Of a stretch of 64,000 bases of DNA, positions 33,792 to 57,176 are shown in pieces; position 1 is the stretch's first letter; each line of letters starts with the position of its first letter. The position numbers were made by a program, and so were the translations under genes. Origin of the DNA: Paralichthys olivaceus. Taxonomy: Eukaryota; Chordata; Actinopteri; Pleuronectiformes; Paralichthyidae. The stretch spans positions 9,071,580-9,135,579 of the forward strand of contig NC_091104.1 in NCBI RefSeq assembly GCF_024713975.1. Reading direction: 5' to 3'. Under the pieces are notes generated by a model. The model did no database searches. It saw only the letters and a program-made list of their open reading frames with translations, and had not been told where the DNA came from.

Positions 33792-36696
33792 CTGGAAAAG
33801 AAGAAAAACACAATCACTGGTTTTAACTGAAGATAAACATCTATTTATTTATATGTTTATTTCATTCATCAACCAAACTAAAAAAACAAAATGCAAAGAA
33901 GAAGAATATAACATCAAGAATATTCAATAAAACACAAAGAATTAAAAATGACATTATCGTCTATTTCAAAATTTAAAAATGTCAGGGACAAGATAAATAT
34001 TTGAAACCGAATGTAAAAGAAAAATAGTTAACCCTTTTGTTTTGGTATGAGATTAGAATTAAGATTTTTTTGGAGCAGAAATGAACAAAATCTTTTTTCA
34101 CATCATACCTGAACAAAAACCCACAGCTTCAGAAACAACTCTTTGAAAAAGTAAAACTATCAACAGAAGACGACCGCCACTGTTAAAATAAACTGCAAAG
34201 AGAAACTTTGCAGACTGAAGACTGATGAATGATGAAATCCAAATGCAAAATGGTCAAATGTAAAATTGTTTGTTTTACTCCAGATATGAGTAGATATGTT
34301 TTTGCTCTCCAACAACCAATCAACATTTGTCGTGCATGTCGTGATTTGATCCAATGCCAGTATATGAATATTAATTATAGCTGCTCTAACAAAGATCTAG
34401 AAATGAATTAAAGTCGTTATAACCAAGTAAAATCAGAATATCTCATTTCTCACCTGTGAATGCGGATGTGAGTCTGCAGCGTGCTCTTGGTAGTAAAACA
34501 CTTCCCACAAATCTCACATGTGAAAGGCTTCTCCCCTGTGAAAACATTATCCATGTGAATGCTGTTGTTAGTGTGATGTTGTTTTTAAATGTCGCAGTAT
34601 TTATTCTCAGATCTGTTGAAGCATAATCACATTTTACCTGTGTGTGTTCTCAGGTGTTTTTTCAGCTGAGCCGTGTCCAAAAACTTGTGATGACACTGAG
34701 CACATTCCGGCAACGATCTCCCTTAAATTTAAAAATAAAAATGTAAAAAAAAAACCAATAAAATTCTGCCTTTAAAGTTACAACATTAGAATACACCTGC
34801 TGAACAGAAATGACTCTCACCTGTATGGACTCTGTAATGACTCTTGAGTTGCCTCTTCTGAGTGAAGGTCTTTCCACATTTATCGCAGCTGAAGGACTTC
34901 TCTTCTGTTGTGAGTGAAATAACAACAATATACAGTTTATCAAGAGAAACACTAACAGATTATAGAATGTTAAGATAAATAGAAATAATGTTCAGATTCT
35001 GAAAATGCAGTTTTCACAAGAACGTTCCAACACTTCCTCAGATTGCACCTTTGTGGAGGTTCATGTGCTCTCGCAGGGTGTGTTTGGTGCACAGAGTTTT
35101 GGAGCAGATGGTACAAACAAACGGTTTCTCTCCGGTGTGGATGCGCTGGTGTACGAGCAGCGTGTGCTTCTGGGTGAAACTCTTCCCACAAACCTGGCAT
35201 CGGAAAGGCTTCTCTCCTAAAGGGAGCAGAGTGACATATAGTGAAGAATACTGGTTTATATTATATACAGTCAACTTACCACCCTGTCCTTCAAGAATTG
35301 AACATTTGGATGGATGCGGCTGTTTGTTAATTAAACCTTTATCACACAGATACTCAATGTAGACCTGAGCAGCACCAGGGGGAAGAAATGCTTGTTGAGT
35401 CTCTACACCGGTTTTATCAGGCACCCAGATATATCTATCTATCTATCTGACAAATAATATAGAGTATAGCTGAATTTGGGGCCTCTGGGTTTCTTGGGCC
35501 CCTGGGCAGTTGTCAGAATTGTTAATCCAGCCTTGTTCAAGCACATCTGCAGTTCCTACATCTGGAAACATCTTCCTTGCACCCTGGCCTCATGAGCTCC
35601 AAGGAAAATCTTGTTTAATCTGTTTCCTTATTAATTAGTATTTAATTATTATTACTACTGATGCTTCCTTTTCACTATTCCTCTTTCTGCAACTTTCAAC
35701 ATTGAGGGACAAGTACATGATTATTTTACTTTATTATGTTGTGTTTAGGGACATAAAGGAATAAAAGACTAAACTATGACAGTAAGAATTCATTTGTAAT
35801 AAACTGTAGTTAGAAAGGAGGATGTGTCTCTTGGATTAAAACCAACAACCTATTCTTATCCTTTCTGTAATCTTTAAAAAAAATAAATAAATATGAGTGT
35901 GTTTACCTGTGTGAGTTCTTTGATGAATTTTTAAGAAGAGGTGGTTTTTAAACACTTTGTCACAGTCCTCACATCGAGCCTCTGTGTTTGGATATTTTCT
36001 TTTCCTCCCTCTTTTCTTAGGCTCTTTGTTGACTGCTGTGTCCTGATCCACTTTGTAACTCTTGTACTTTATTGGAGGTCTGATTTTGCGTTTGCTCTGT
36101 CGGCTCTGGGGCCCTGGTGGGTTATAATCTGAGTTGCCTTCAGGCAGCAAGTCCACATCTCCAGCCTGACCCTCCTCTGAGCCCTCACACGGTCCACTTC
36201 TCTCCTCCAGCTCTGTCACTGACACGTCCACACTTTTCTTTGGCCGTCCTCTTTTGCGTTTCGACAGATCAGGCACCGTGGCTTGGTCACCTCTAACCCC
36301 TGCTGCAGAGCGTGTGAGTTCAGTGAGCACTTTGACAAGGTCGCTGACCTCCATGAGACGAGCCGTGGCCAAGAGCTGCTCAGTGCAACTCTCCTCCAGG
36401 GACACGTGTGCACTGTAGATGAACTCCAGCACGGCAGAGAACATCTCAGCCTCCATACCTCCCAGTGTAAAGGTGGACCGGCTGATGTGATCTTCTGAGG
36501 TGAACATGAGGGAGAAGTACTCGCTGCTCGCTGCCAGCAGAGCTTTGTGCGCTCTGAAGTGCACGTCCTCCACAACTAAAGTGACATCGCACAGAAGGTC
36601 CCTTTTCCTGAGGTTGTTGAATTTGCTCAGGATGCTCTGCTTGTGTGATTGTGAATGAACGGCCGTGAGGGATGACGCTGTTGTTCTCTGAGACAT
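32924..36696 (-). CDS. zbtb24: zbtb24, BTB and eight-zinc-finger transcription factor
   Basis: Six coding exons in transcript order: 35907-36696, 35049-35216, 34821-34904, 34638-34721, 34454-34535, 32924-33791; 691 aa against about 697 in human. All joins are GT-AG and in frame. Domains: BTB about residues 35-125 ([20 protein letters not shown]); AT-hook KRKRGRPKK at 146-154 and a second basic patch KKRGRKRK at 227-234; eight C2H2 fingers from residue 242, one per small exon or two in exons 2 and 6, matching human finger count; then a glutamine-rich tail with [14 protein letters not shown]. Known: human ZBTB24 mutations cause ICF syndrome type 2; the protein is a sequence-specific activator, notably of CDCA7, needed for centromeric DNA methylation. 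The start ATG gives MSQRTTASS. Exon 3 has a tandem acceptor (34904 or 34901) altering one residue. Confidence 0.96.
35217..35906 (-). other. zbtb24 intron between coding exons 1 and 2
   Basis: AT-rich intron with a short ATCT run near 35430-35448. No further coding exon is seen. Confidence 0.75.
35907..36696 (-). CDS. zbtb24: zbtb24 coding exon 1 (BTB domain, AT-hooks, first zinc finger)
   Basis: It encodes residues 1-263 and the first base of codon 264. BTB oligomerisation domain, then [11 protein letters not shown]-hook, acidic linker, second basic patch, and finger 1 (C242, C245, H258, H262). The exon extends 5' as UTR to an acceptor at 36725 (GTTTCTCTTCAG). Confidence 0.94.
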
Positions 36697-36767
36697 CTTC
36701 TCCTCTAAGATGATCACTTCTGCTCCTGAAGAGAAACAAAGCAACAGTGCAGAAGACTGAGTGAATA

Positions 36768-36832
36768 CTTGGGTCCTTTGATTGTGAAGCGCTTTGTAAC
36801 TTTGTATGAGAAGTGCTATATAAATCAGATAC
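36768..36832. repeat. Short dispersed repeat tail
   Basis: GTGAAGCGCTTTGTAACTTT followed by GAGAAGTGCTATATAAAT is a phrase found in many copies in teleost genomes as the end of a dispersed repeat. It lies in the zbtb24 5'UTR intron. Confidence 0.55.
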
Positions 36833-37830
36833 TCTGTAAGACATTAGTACTTACTCCATGCACAGTCATTTATCCCTTACTCAATCAATCATTATTTTTA
36901 ATTACTGATTAAGTTATTTTCCAGTTTAGTCTTATAAGTTTTAAATACTGTGACAGTTTATAGATCCAATTCTCAAATTAAACATGTAAGTTAGAAAAGT
37001 AATAAAAGATTCCAGAAATTTTTAAGAGCTGGAAAAAGGTATCTGGAATTTCACTGCAGCAAAACTTTGAAAAAAAATGAGAAAAAACATTTGGTTTTGC
37101 GGTACGTGTCTGTACTACATATTACGGTAGGAGTATCCAGCAAAATAAAAGACAAAGCCTCAATTTCCTCTGAAATACAGTTTCGTAGTCAAGAGCTATT
37201 TTTTCCATTCACTATTGATTTTATTCATTCATTATTGTCAGGCTTTTTTTAATCGAATCCTTAAATTGAAACTTTTTCAAAATAAGTGGGAAAAAATTTC
37301 CTGAGGGGATTGTGTGAAAATACATTCAGTCATTCTGAAAATGATTTAGCAAACAAGTATATTAAAAAATAACCCAGGAATTAGAATGCATGAATCAAAA
37401 CAGCAGCAAAGGAGAAACATCAATATATTAACTTTCTTGCTATTTGCTTTAATCACCGGTAAAACTAATTATTATTTGTGCATCAATGAATTTGATATTT
37501 AAACATTAGAATAATTGTACTGCTCATGTCAGAAACAGAAAACAAATATTTAGATTATCAATGTAAAAAAAATATATATACGTGAAATTGATTTCATTGT
37601 GAAATCTGTTTTACCCACTCTTACCGTAATACCTCTCATAGACACGTAATAGAAAACAAAGTGGTGAATCTTGGCTGTGTTCAGATGTGGAGACTGGTTT
37701 AACATCTGTAACTGACCAGATGTTGATCCATTCAGTCAGTTTCAGTATTAGTTATTGAAACCATCCCAATAACCCTGTGTCTTTCTAATCGTGCATTTCG
37801 TTACGTTTTCCACATTTATACGAAGTTTAC

Positions 37831-38011
37831 CTGCCCGTGTTTTCAGATCAGATCCTGAGCGCTGATGTGAACAAGTTAGCAAACAAGCTAACACACACCG
37901 TGCCTGACACTGCAGCCGCTGCTAGCCGAACACAGCGAGCTAGCAGAGATATAAACACGTCCCACTGGATTCAATCATGTGTTTCCGGGATTGAACTCTC
38001 AGCTCCAGGAC
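37831..38011 (-). other. Probable zbtb24 noncoding 5' exon 2
   Basis: On the minus strand TTTTTTTTTTATCTGTTTAG precedes the exon and GGGCAG|GTAAAC ends it. No long reading frame is present, so it would be 5'UTR. The upstream intron to 38073 would be only 61 bases. Confidence 0.45.
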
Positions 38012-38072
38012 CTAAACAGATAAAAAAAAAACCTCGGGAGTAATTTTAAACTGTGAGCTTTCAGGACCTTAC

Positions 38073-38115
38073 CTTCGACTCTCTCAGGGCGGAAGTAAGT
38101 GAGTGGGGAACTATC
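38073..38115 (-). other. Probable zbtb24 first noncoding exon
   Basis: On the minus strand GAGTCGAAG|GTAAGG is a strong donor. Just upstream are an ETS-type TACTTCCGC and TCTCGCGATA (38112-38121), motifs typical of TATA-less housekeeping promoters. The 5' end is approximate. Confidence 0.5.
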
Positions 38116-38826
38116 GCGAGATGTGACGAGATCCACGTGCAGCTGATCTACACATGATGTGGATCTGAGAAGCTGCTGATCTGAGACCATCACATCTTTA
38201 ATACATTTACTTTAACATCTATTTTATTATTATTGAGAGGAATGTAAAAAATCACATTTATCAATAATCAAATACTGATCATCTGTTTATTTAAGACATT
38301 TAAGAACAAATGAGTATCACAGCAAAGTGAATATGTTTGAGCTATAAAGGACCTTTTTTTCTAATTCTCAAACAGTTTGTAGTGTATTGATTATTATTTA
38401 TTTATAAATTAACTGATAGTTGTGTGAAAAATGCTGTAGTCCATAAATAATGATAAAAATGCTCTTCATTAGCACAAATTATATTATAAATTATATATTT
38501 ACATTGTTTTCTTTTAAATCTGACTTTATGAAATAGCATATTTTCACTGTGTTTAAATTTGTACTTTCTCAAAACGTAATACCAACTGGTTCTATAGCTG
38601 CCGGTGACCTATGTCACAGTATATGTTGTGTAATGCATTTTCTCAGGAACACGTCGCTGCACTGACTTGAGCCTTTATGGTTCTGATCGTTGATCCCGTG
38701 CAGTCAGTTCCAGCATTATTGAAGACGACAGGTTGTGGATTAACTCGTGAAGAGCTCAGTTATATCAAAGGTTGTCTCGCAGGCAGCAACTTTCCACCTC
38801 TGGTTTGAGACACAGGTCCGTCCATC
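38116..38826. promoter_or_regulatory. Shared zbtb24/ddo head-to-head promoter interval
   Basis: About 0.7 kb separates the inferred zbtb24 first exon from the ddo start codon. The zbtb24 side carries TCTCGCGATA and ETS motifs; the centre (38210-38580) is AT-rich without recognisable structure. The ddo 5'UTR probably lies in 38650-38826. Confidence 0.5.
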
Positions 38827-40298
38827 ATGGGAAGCGTGAAGGTTGTGGTGGTGGGAGCAGGCGTGATCGGGTTCTCCACCGCTGTCTGCATCTCCGAGGC
38901 TCTTCCTTCCTGCTCGGTCACTCTGCTGTCGGAGAGGTTCAGCCCGGACACCACCAGTGATGGAGCCGCAGGGATCCTGTTTGCTGCAACGTTTCCAGGT
39001 ATGAAACAATCTCTCTCTCACATTTCAAAATGTTATGTTGGTTGTGCAGTTTCACCAGCGTGGTGACATTTTTATAAATACAAAATCCACTGTGCAAGTA
39101 AATATGCAGCGCACATTAGTTTAACACATTGGAAATGACCTGTTATTTCTCTATTAGATGTTCCCTTGGAAAGACAAAGACGCTGGTTCAAGGACAGCTT
39201 TGATCACCTGTTGGCCATCACTCAATCCCAACACTCACCAGAGGCCGGAGTAATGCTGAGCTCTGGGTAACTATCGTTGAACGGTGCCAGAAAAGAAGTC
39301 ACTGATTAAGCAGATTAAAACAGATCTCTTGGTGCCTGGTGATGTTTGTTTTTTTCCATTTCCTTCCAGCTGGCAAATTTTCAAAGAGGTTCCAGCAGAT
39401 ACATTTCCCTTCTGGTCAGAATATGTGATCGGCTTTCGACTTATGACTGACCGCGAACTGAGACAGTTCCCAGATCATAAGTTTGGCCAGGCGTTCACCA
39501 CCATAAAATGTGAATGTGCGAGCTACCTGCCGTGGCTGGAGAAGAGGTTTGTCCATCATAGTTAAATAAATAATATACCTGCTGATGCTGGGCTGCAATT
39601 TTCTTCTTTAAAATAGTTGATCCCAAATAAATGCCTTTGCAGGTTGCAGTTAAAGTTTATGTTTTGAATCTACTAAGTTAAATATAATTCTTAGATTGTG
39701 ATGTAGGTGCATAACCGTTGTCATACATGTTTTCTACAGGTTCAAAAAAGCAGGAGGTCAAGTGCAGCAGAAGAAAGTCGACAATCTCCAAGAATTAAGC
39801 AACAGCTACGACATCATTGTCAACTGCTCTGGTTTGGGCTCCAAGCTGCTGGTGGGTGACACCCAAGTCTACCCCGTCAGAGGTCAGGTCCTCAAGGTGG
39901 AGGCGCCTTGGCTGCAGCACTTCATCCGAGACGGAGATGGAAAGACTTACATCTACCCCGGCATACACAGCGTCACTGTTGGCGGCACGAGGCAGGAGGG
40001 GGACTGGCGACTAGAGGTGGACGAGGGAGACACAAAGAGCATCCTGGAGCGCTGCGGGAGGCTGGAGCCGTCCATCAGCGGGGCCAAAGTTCTTAGTGAG
40101 TGGGTGGGTCTCCGGCCGAGCAGGAGGAACCCGAGGGTGGAGAGGGAGGTGGTGCAGCTGCAGGGCCGCCAGGTACCAGTGGTCCATAACTATGGCCACG
40201 GGGGCTGGGGAGTCACTCTGGCCTGGGGCACCGCCCTGGATGCAATGAGGCTGGTCAGACAGTGCCTCAGTGAAAAGCCTGCTCGAGCTAAACTGTGA
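38827..40298 (+). CDS. ddo: ddo, D-aspartate oxidase
   Basis: Four exons: 38827-38998, 39158-39266, 39370-39546, 39740-40298; 338 aa against about 341 in human. All GT-AG, in frame. The FAD-binding dinucleotide motif VVVVGAGVIGFSTAV is at residues 6-20 (GxGxxG at 10-15). The D-amino-acid oxidase signature HNYGHGGWG is at about residues 302-310. TRQEGDWRL and GLRPSRRNPRVE correspond to substrate- and cofactor-binding regions. The C-terminus AKL is a variant peroxisomal targeting signal type 1. Known reaction: oxidative deamination of D-aspartate, N-methyl-D-aspartate and D-glutamate to the 2-oxo acid, ammonia and hydrogen peroxide in peroxisomes. D-amino-acid oxidase (dao) is the main alternative; start, YGHGGWG context and synteny with 6q21 favour ddo. 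Confidence 0.93.
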
Positions 40299-41507
40299 AC
40301 TGAACGATGGAAATCACTGATAAACAACATATCAACTAATCAAAACTTTGAAATCTAAAAGTGTAAATAGAAATAGACGTTGAAAAAAATGAAATACTTT
40401 AATTCTTTGGATGGTTATGAGGGAATGTAATAATTTGATAAGAGATTTACTTCATTCAAAGAAAAAACTTTATTGTTGTAGAAGTATGATTAGCATTATA
40501 TATAAAGCTCAAATATAAAATTCTTGATAAATTAATTGCTGAACTGGAAAATACTGTACATGCATTGATATGAAAGTGATGTGAAATGAATTTACTTTGC
40601 TTCTAAAAACAAATGTTTGAGTGCAGTTGTTTAACTACTATACTTTATACTACATGTATATTGTAATAGTCTGCCACAGTACTGCTAATTGTGCCCAACA
40701 ACATTAAAAATTGTATTTGTACATAATTCCTGTCATTACTTGAAATTACAAGACACAAGTTTTAACACGTTCCTCTTAATAACAGTTTGTCTGGAAACTT
40801 CTGTTAATATTTATGCTGCTCATCTGTCGGTCAGTGAAGTTTTCACAGCAGAAGTTTTGACCTCTACCAACTTACTTAAATTCAATCAAGCTGCACCAAA
40901 TTTCACACACTCAGATATCAATTCATTAAATGTGTCTGATGTGACTTTTTTGTTCCAAGATCCATGAATGATTCCTAATAATAATAAAAAAAATGGTTCT
41001 CCCCTGACACATAATGACCAAACTCTATTCAAGCGTCCCAGTGAGATGAGCCAGCATGAACCAGGACCCTGGTCAATGGAATCCATTCATTTTCCTACAG
41101 TGACATGTCAATGTGTCTTCTGGGAAAGTTACAACAAATACAGAGAGTCTGTACAAATAAACTGTGAGAAACCGTTTAACTTCCGTAAATCAAAATAATG
41201 AATCATAAATATTTACTTATATTTACTGTTTTAAAAAGGCAGTTTGCTGTAAAGATTGGATTTAGCTGAATGGGGAACATCTGTGACTGTGGTGTAAAAA
41301 TATCAGCGATGTTTGTCATTCATTTGCATTTTCCCCTCAGATCTTTTATGGCCATCAACAGCGGTAATTCCCCCAATAAAATGTGGTAACACTTTCAGAG
41401 AGCAAGCTATTTGAAAACAAACACAAAAAAATCTGTATTTCAAACAACTGGAAAAAAAAAACGATGCTTATCCAACAGCAGCAATTTACATTTATAAAAT
41501 CGACACC
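40299..41507. other. Tail-to-tail gap between ddo and sash1
   Basis: AT-rich. It presumably contains both 3'UTRs: ATTAAA at 40703-40708 is a candidate ddo signal, and minus-strand AATAAA (plus-strand TTTATT at 40469-40474) a distant candidate for sash1. A dispersed repeat occupies about 40858-41040. I found no exon here matching the second SAM domain of SASH1. Confidence 0.6.
40858..41040. repeat. Dispersed teleost repeat fragment
   Basis: GACCTCTACCAACTTACTTA, AAGCTGCACCAAATTTCACA and CACTCAGATATC are shared in pattern with 26290-26458 (GCACCAAATTTCACACATTC). Confidence 0.5.
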
Positions 41508-53289
<11,782 letters not shown>

Positions 53290-56275
53290 CTGCAAAAGAT
53301 AAGAAGCATTCAGACAAAAGCAAAGATATGAGCACAGACCAGAAGAGGAAAATGACATCCAAGAGGTTGAGCAAGATGCCATATAGTGTGCGAACGCTGT
53401 AAATACTGACCACTGTTATGATAAGCCATTGTTTCAAGCTGTAGTATGGCGAGCAGCAACGCTAACAGCCAGGAAACAAAGGATAAAGCACCAGGAGAGT
53501 AAAAGCATCAGAGACATCCTGCTGTGATATTGCCTTTAACATCGTGGGGTTGTTGTCTTCCTGCCCACTGACCCGTTCAACCTCCTCAGCCCCACTCAGA
53601 CCTGACCCCCTGGCCAGAGGAAGCACCGTGTGATGCAGCTGCAACTCTCACTCGGCTCTCCTGCAGTGATCAGGAGTCGGCTCAGGAGGCCACGGCTCAG
53701 TCTACCGTAAATCACAAGGAGCAGAGTCACTCAGTCGGATAAGTCTGTTTCTTGACACAGAGCAAAAACCTCCTGGATTTCAGTTTCCTACAATTGTGTG
53801 GGCTGAAGCTATGTGCTCTTTGCCATGTGAGAAGATGACAAATGAGATTTATCATTTCAGAAAAATTTGCTGAATTTTATGACCTAGTGACATTTGAAAC
53901 TAGAATCAACTCAGTGGGCTGGTGGTTTGTTTCCTTGTCAGGAGAAGAATTTTAGACCAGATTGCTTTGTCCATCTCTACGTGCTGCTGGGCAGGTAGCG
54001 TCCAGAGCTTTTACCTGAAAACACCTGTCAGGAGAGGAGGCACTTTACATAACAGTAAAGATATGAAAACCACACTACAGTCACCAAGAGAAACTCCTAG
54101 CAGTCATGTGATCCTCCATTAATATAAATGTATTGATAGTAGCTGGGTGTTATAAAGTCACATTTGAACTTGGTGGTGCAGCGGTTAGGAATGTTGCTTT
54201 ACAATGAGAATGTTGCAGATTTGAATCCTGGTTTGTTTTGGGTCTTTCTGTGTGGAGTTTGCATGTTCTCCCCGTATCTGCGTGGGTAGACGATCTGTCC
54301 CCACCTCTCGCCCAATGTCAGCTTGGATTGGATTCAGCTCACCACACGATAAATATAATGGATGGATTGAATCCTCCCCACAAAGATTCAGGACCAGTGA
54401 CAGTGGTGGTAGAATATCTTTTTCCCAATTTTTCCAGATGTTTGTATGCTCCTATAAACAAGCTTTTTGTTCACCAGCTAAGATTAGATTATTTACACTT
54501 TAGTTTCTATCTTTCTTTCTTTCTCTTCTGCTTTGTGTGCACATTTTGATTTACGTAACAAGCTGCTGCTCTGACAGAGAAAAATTTGACAAATGAAGTT
54601 GAATTGAACTGAATTGAATTATGTGTCCAATTCTAGTATTATGTTCTGCTGCTGTGTGAACAAAAGCTGCGGGTATAAGTGAATCATGACTTACACAACA
54701 AATTAAAGACAGCATAACAAATAAAATAAAAAGAGATTTGACTGTGCGACATGAGGTAAGTCTGTTACTCATAACTGTTTAAGACTGGAAGAACAAAAAC
54801 ACGCCGTGTCCGATCCTCAGTATATCCAGTAAACTGTTTAATGCATCACTACCACTATCATTATTATTATGTTAAAGTCATGCCACAGCCTGAAGATATG
54901 CAAATGTGCCTGTTGAAAACCGTCCTCTGCAGTGAAAACTGATACTGTGGGGCTCACTTGTCTCGTGGCATGATAGACTGTGACTAGCTCAACAGTCGAG
55001 TGAAGAGAGCCATTCATTTGGTAAATGACATGCCCCAGGGTCGAAAAAGGCCTGAAAATCTGGCTGCTTTTCATCGAGTCAAGAAAAGAGGCTGAGGATG
55101 ACTGAGAAGCTCTGCACTGTGCCTGGCTGCTGCAGCTCCTCTGCCTCAGACGGCCGCTGATCCACATAAACAGCCTATTGTGACACGGCCACATGATATC
55201 GAGCGCCTATTAGACATGGCTCGTGCGTACGTCCTCCTTTACAGATGAATGTAAACACATTATGCATGTGAAAAACAAAAGGACCTGATTGTTGAATCAA
55301 ATAAACAACACATGGTCGGTTCTTGAGCTAGAACATCTTGCAGAACGGTTGTTTCTGGGGGAAAATATTCCAGCGTGCTTGTCTCCAAATTAATGGTCTG
55401 TAAGCCAAAACTTCAGCATGAGACATAAACCACAGAGGCTAGAAGAGGAGAGTGCAGTGTCACATTTCTCGGGCGCTGAGCATCTCATAGGCAGACAAAA
55501 GAGCCACATGGCCCCAGGGCCAAGAGGGACTAATGAGTGTTTTTACAGTTTCTCTATCCCGTCTCATCCTTGAAGGCGACAAGAACTGGGTCACAAAGTA
55601 TCAGGAACTAATTCCTTTGGATTTATGCTGCTTTGAAACAGAGCTGTCGAAAGCAGCACTGGCCCCAGACGTCAATACTGAGAATATCGGAAGCTTTGTA
55701 GAGCATACGTCTTCTTTATTGACATCTGCTCTGATAATAAATAAACATGAATTCAGCTCCATCTTGTTCTACTGTCAGTTTGTCAGAAACTCTCTTTCAC
55801 AGTCCACATCTGGACTGATCCGAACATTTTGGCCAAACAGAGATTTTTTAAAAACCAAACAGACTTTAATGTACATATGATTATATCCCATTTGACGTCC
55901 TTATATTGGTAAAATGAATCCCAAGTTGAAAACCATATCAAACAGCCTTGTCATTCATCTGTCAATTAAACTTAATTTAGATCAACTGTCACTGCATAAA
56001 TTTAGTTCAGACTTTAGTTCAGCAGAATATCCCATTTTATAGACATCACTTACTTACCAAAAAGAGACTAGAGTTCTTAAACAGTACTGAACGATGTTTC
56101 AAACGATCAAACAAGAACAATCGCAGACTTTTTTTAAAGTTTAAAACCAACTCACAAAGTTGTCCTCTGAAACATGTCTTAAAAAGCTGAAATTTTCCCC
56201 CTAATGAATCTTCAGAAAACTACCAGCTCTAACCAGAGGACCACATTCCAGTGCAGACATAAAAATACACTCACC
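53290..56275 (-). other. Upstream intron of sash1 (no coding exon seen)
   Basis: The most 5' recognisable coding exon begins at 53289 after a good acceptor (TCTTATCTTTTGCAG). Upstream sequence contains a SINE-like repeat at 54165-54375 and no exon resembling the acidic SASH1 N-terminus. An unspliced reading would give an ATG at 53382, but it would run through the acceptor and is unlikely. Confidence 0.55.
54165..54375 (+). repeat. tRNA-derived SINE-like teleost repeat, 5' truncated or internally deleted
   Basis: TTGGTGGTGCAGCGGTTAGG resembles a tRNA A-box head and GCAGATTTGAATCCTGG a B-box. These are followed by TTTCTGTGTGGAGTTTGCAT, GTTCTCCCCGTATCTGCGTG and CTCTCGCCCAATGTCAGCTT, phrases of a very common fish repeat. 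It ends near AATGGATGGATTGAA. Compared with the full phrase order a middle section is missing. Confidence 0.7.
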
Positions 56276-56400
56276 ACAAACAGGGATCTGGCTGCCAACA
56301 GTAGCTACCCCAGTACTAGCTGCTCCTCGAGTCCTCCACACTGAAGTAAGTGAAGGGCTTCGTTTTGAAACTCAACTCAGTTCAGTGAGAGGAGTACGAG
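56275..56400 (-). other. Possible noncoding first exon of a shorter sash1 transcript
   Basis: On the minus strand the segment ends in TTTGTG|GTGAGT, a good donor, and contains only a short ATG frame (ATGTCCTCGTACTCC... to TGA). Upstream is C-rich sequence and ATTTATGCA. Spliced to 53289 it would start translation at the Met in [11 protein letters not shown]. Speculative. Confidence 0.2.
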
Positions 56401-57162
56401 GACATCCTGAAGTGAAGGGGAGGGGTGTTCACCATGCATAAATCAGAGGGAAGGTTGGGGGGGGTTGCAACCACACATGACGCTGCTGGGTGGGGCTGTT
56501 CTACTCTCTCCAGCTGCGGCCCACAGGGACCGGCTGACTCACATGTTCAAATAAACCACCACCTCTTATTGTGTGAGAGTGTGCCTGAGTGTTTATGTCT
56601 GCAGGAGGCGTGTCAGAGATGTGTCAGGCCAATACTGTTTTAATAAGAGATGTTGAATATGGACCCATGATGCATCACTCTGCCCGTACGGAGATTTCTT
56701 TCTTTTCAGTTGAACGTTTTCTTAAATGAACACACAGTCTGTATTGAAAACACTGTGAAAACCTTAAAAAGAGGAGTAATGGGATCCGTTTTCTTGCTTT
56801 CTCTTTGTAGTCTATATGCTGCTTTTTGTTTGGAGGTTGTGGATCGTTTTTCAATTTAGAACGTTTCTATCTGGGTTTTTGCCTGGAGAGTGTGTACATC
56901 ATACGACCAAAATAAACCTTAGCAAACAAAACAGCCAAGTAGGTCAAACTGAATATAAACACAAGGTAAACTGCTCACTCAGTCCCATCCCTCCTGTCCT
57001 TCTTCAACAACCTGCTAAATATGTATAAAGAATAAATACTCAACTCAAATAAAATATTCTCTTAAAACCTGCAAGATGAACATGTCAACTAATTATTGTC
57101 TGAATGTTGAACAGACGTTACAAGTACTTTGAATCAGAGGCTTTTAAACACATGTCTGTGTA

Positions 57163-57176
57163 CCAGCAGGTGGCAG
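57163..57176 (+). promoter_or_regulatory. CTCF-like core
   Basis: CCAGCAGGTGGCAG, a perfect match to the CTCF core consensus, in the gene-free region; same orientation as 51021. Confidence 0.5.

Noticed and set aside
54165..54235. Possible functional tRNA gene
   Set aside because: A-box and B-box-like sequences are present but there is no cloverleaf or anticodon arm; the context is a SINE-like repeat.
54838..55194. 118-codon minus-strand frame considered as the missing sash1 first exon
   Set aside because: It does not resemble the SASH1 N-terminus and has no in-frame donor leading to 53289.
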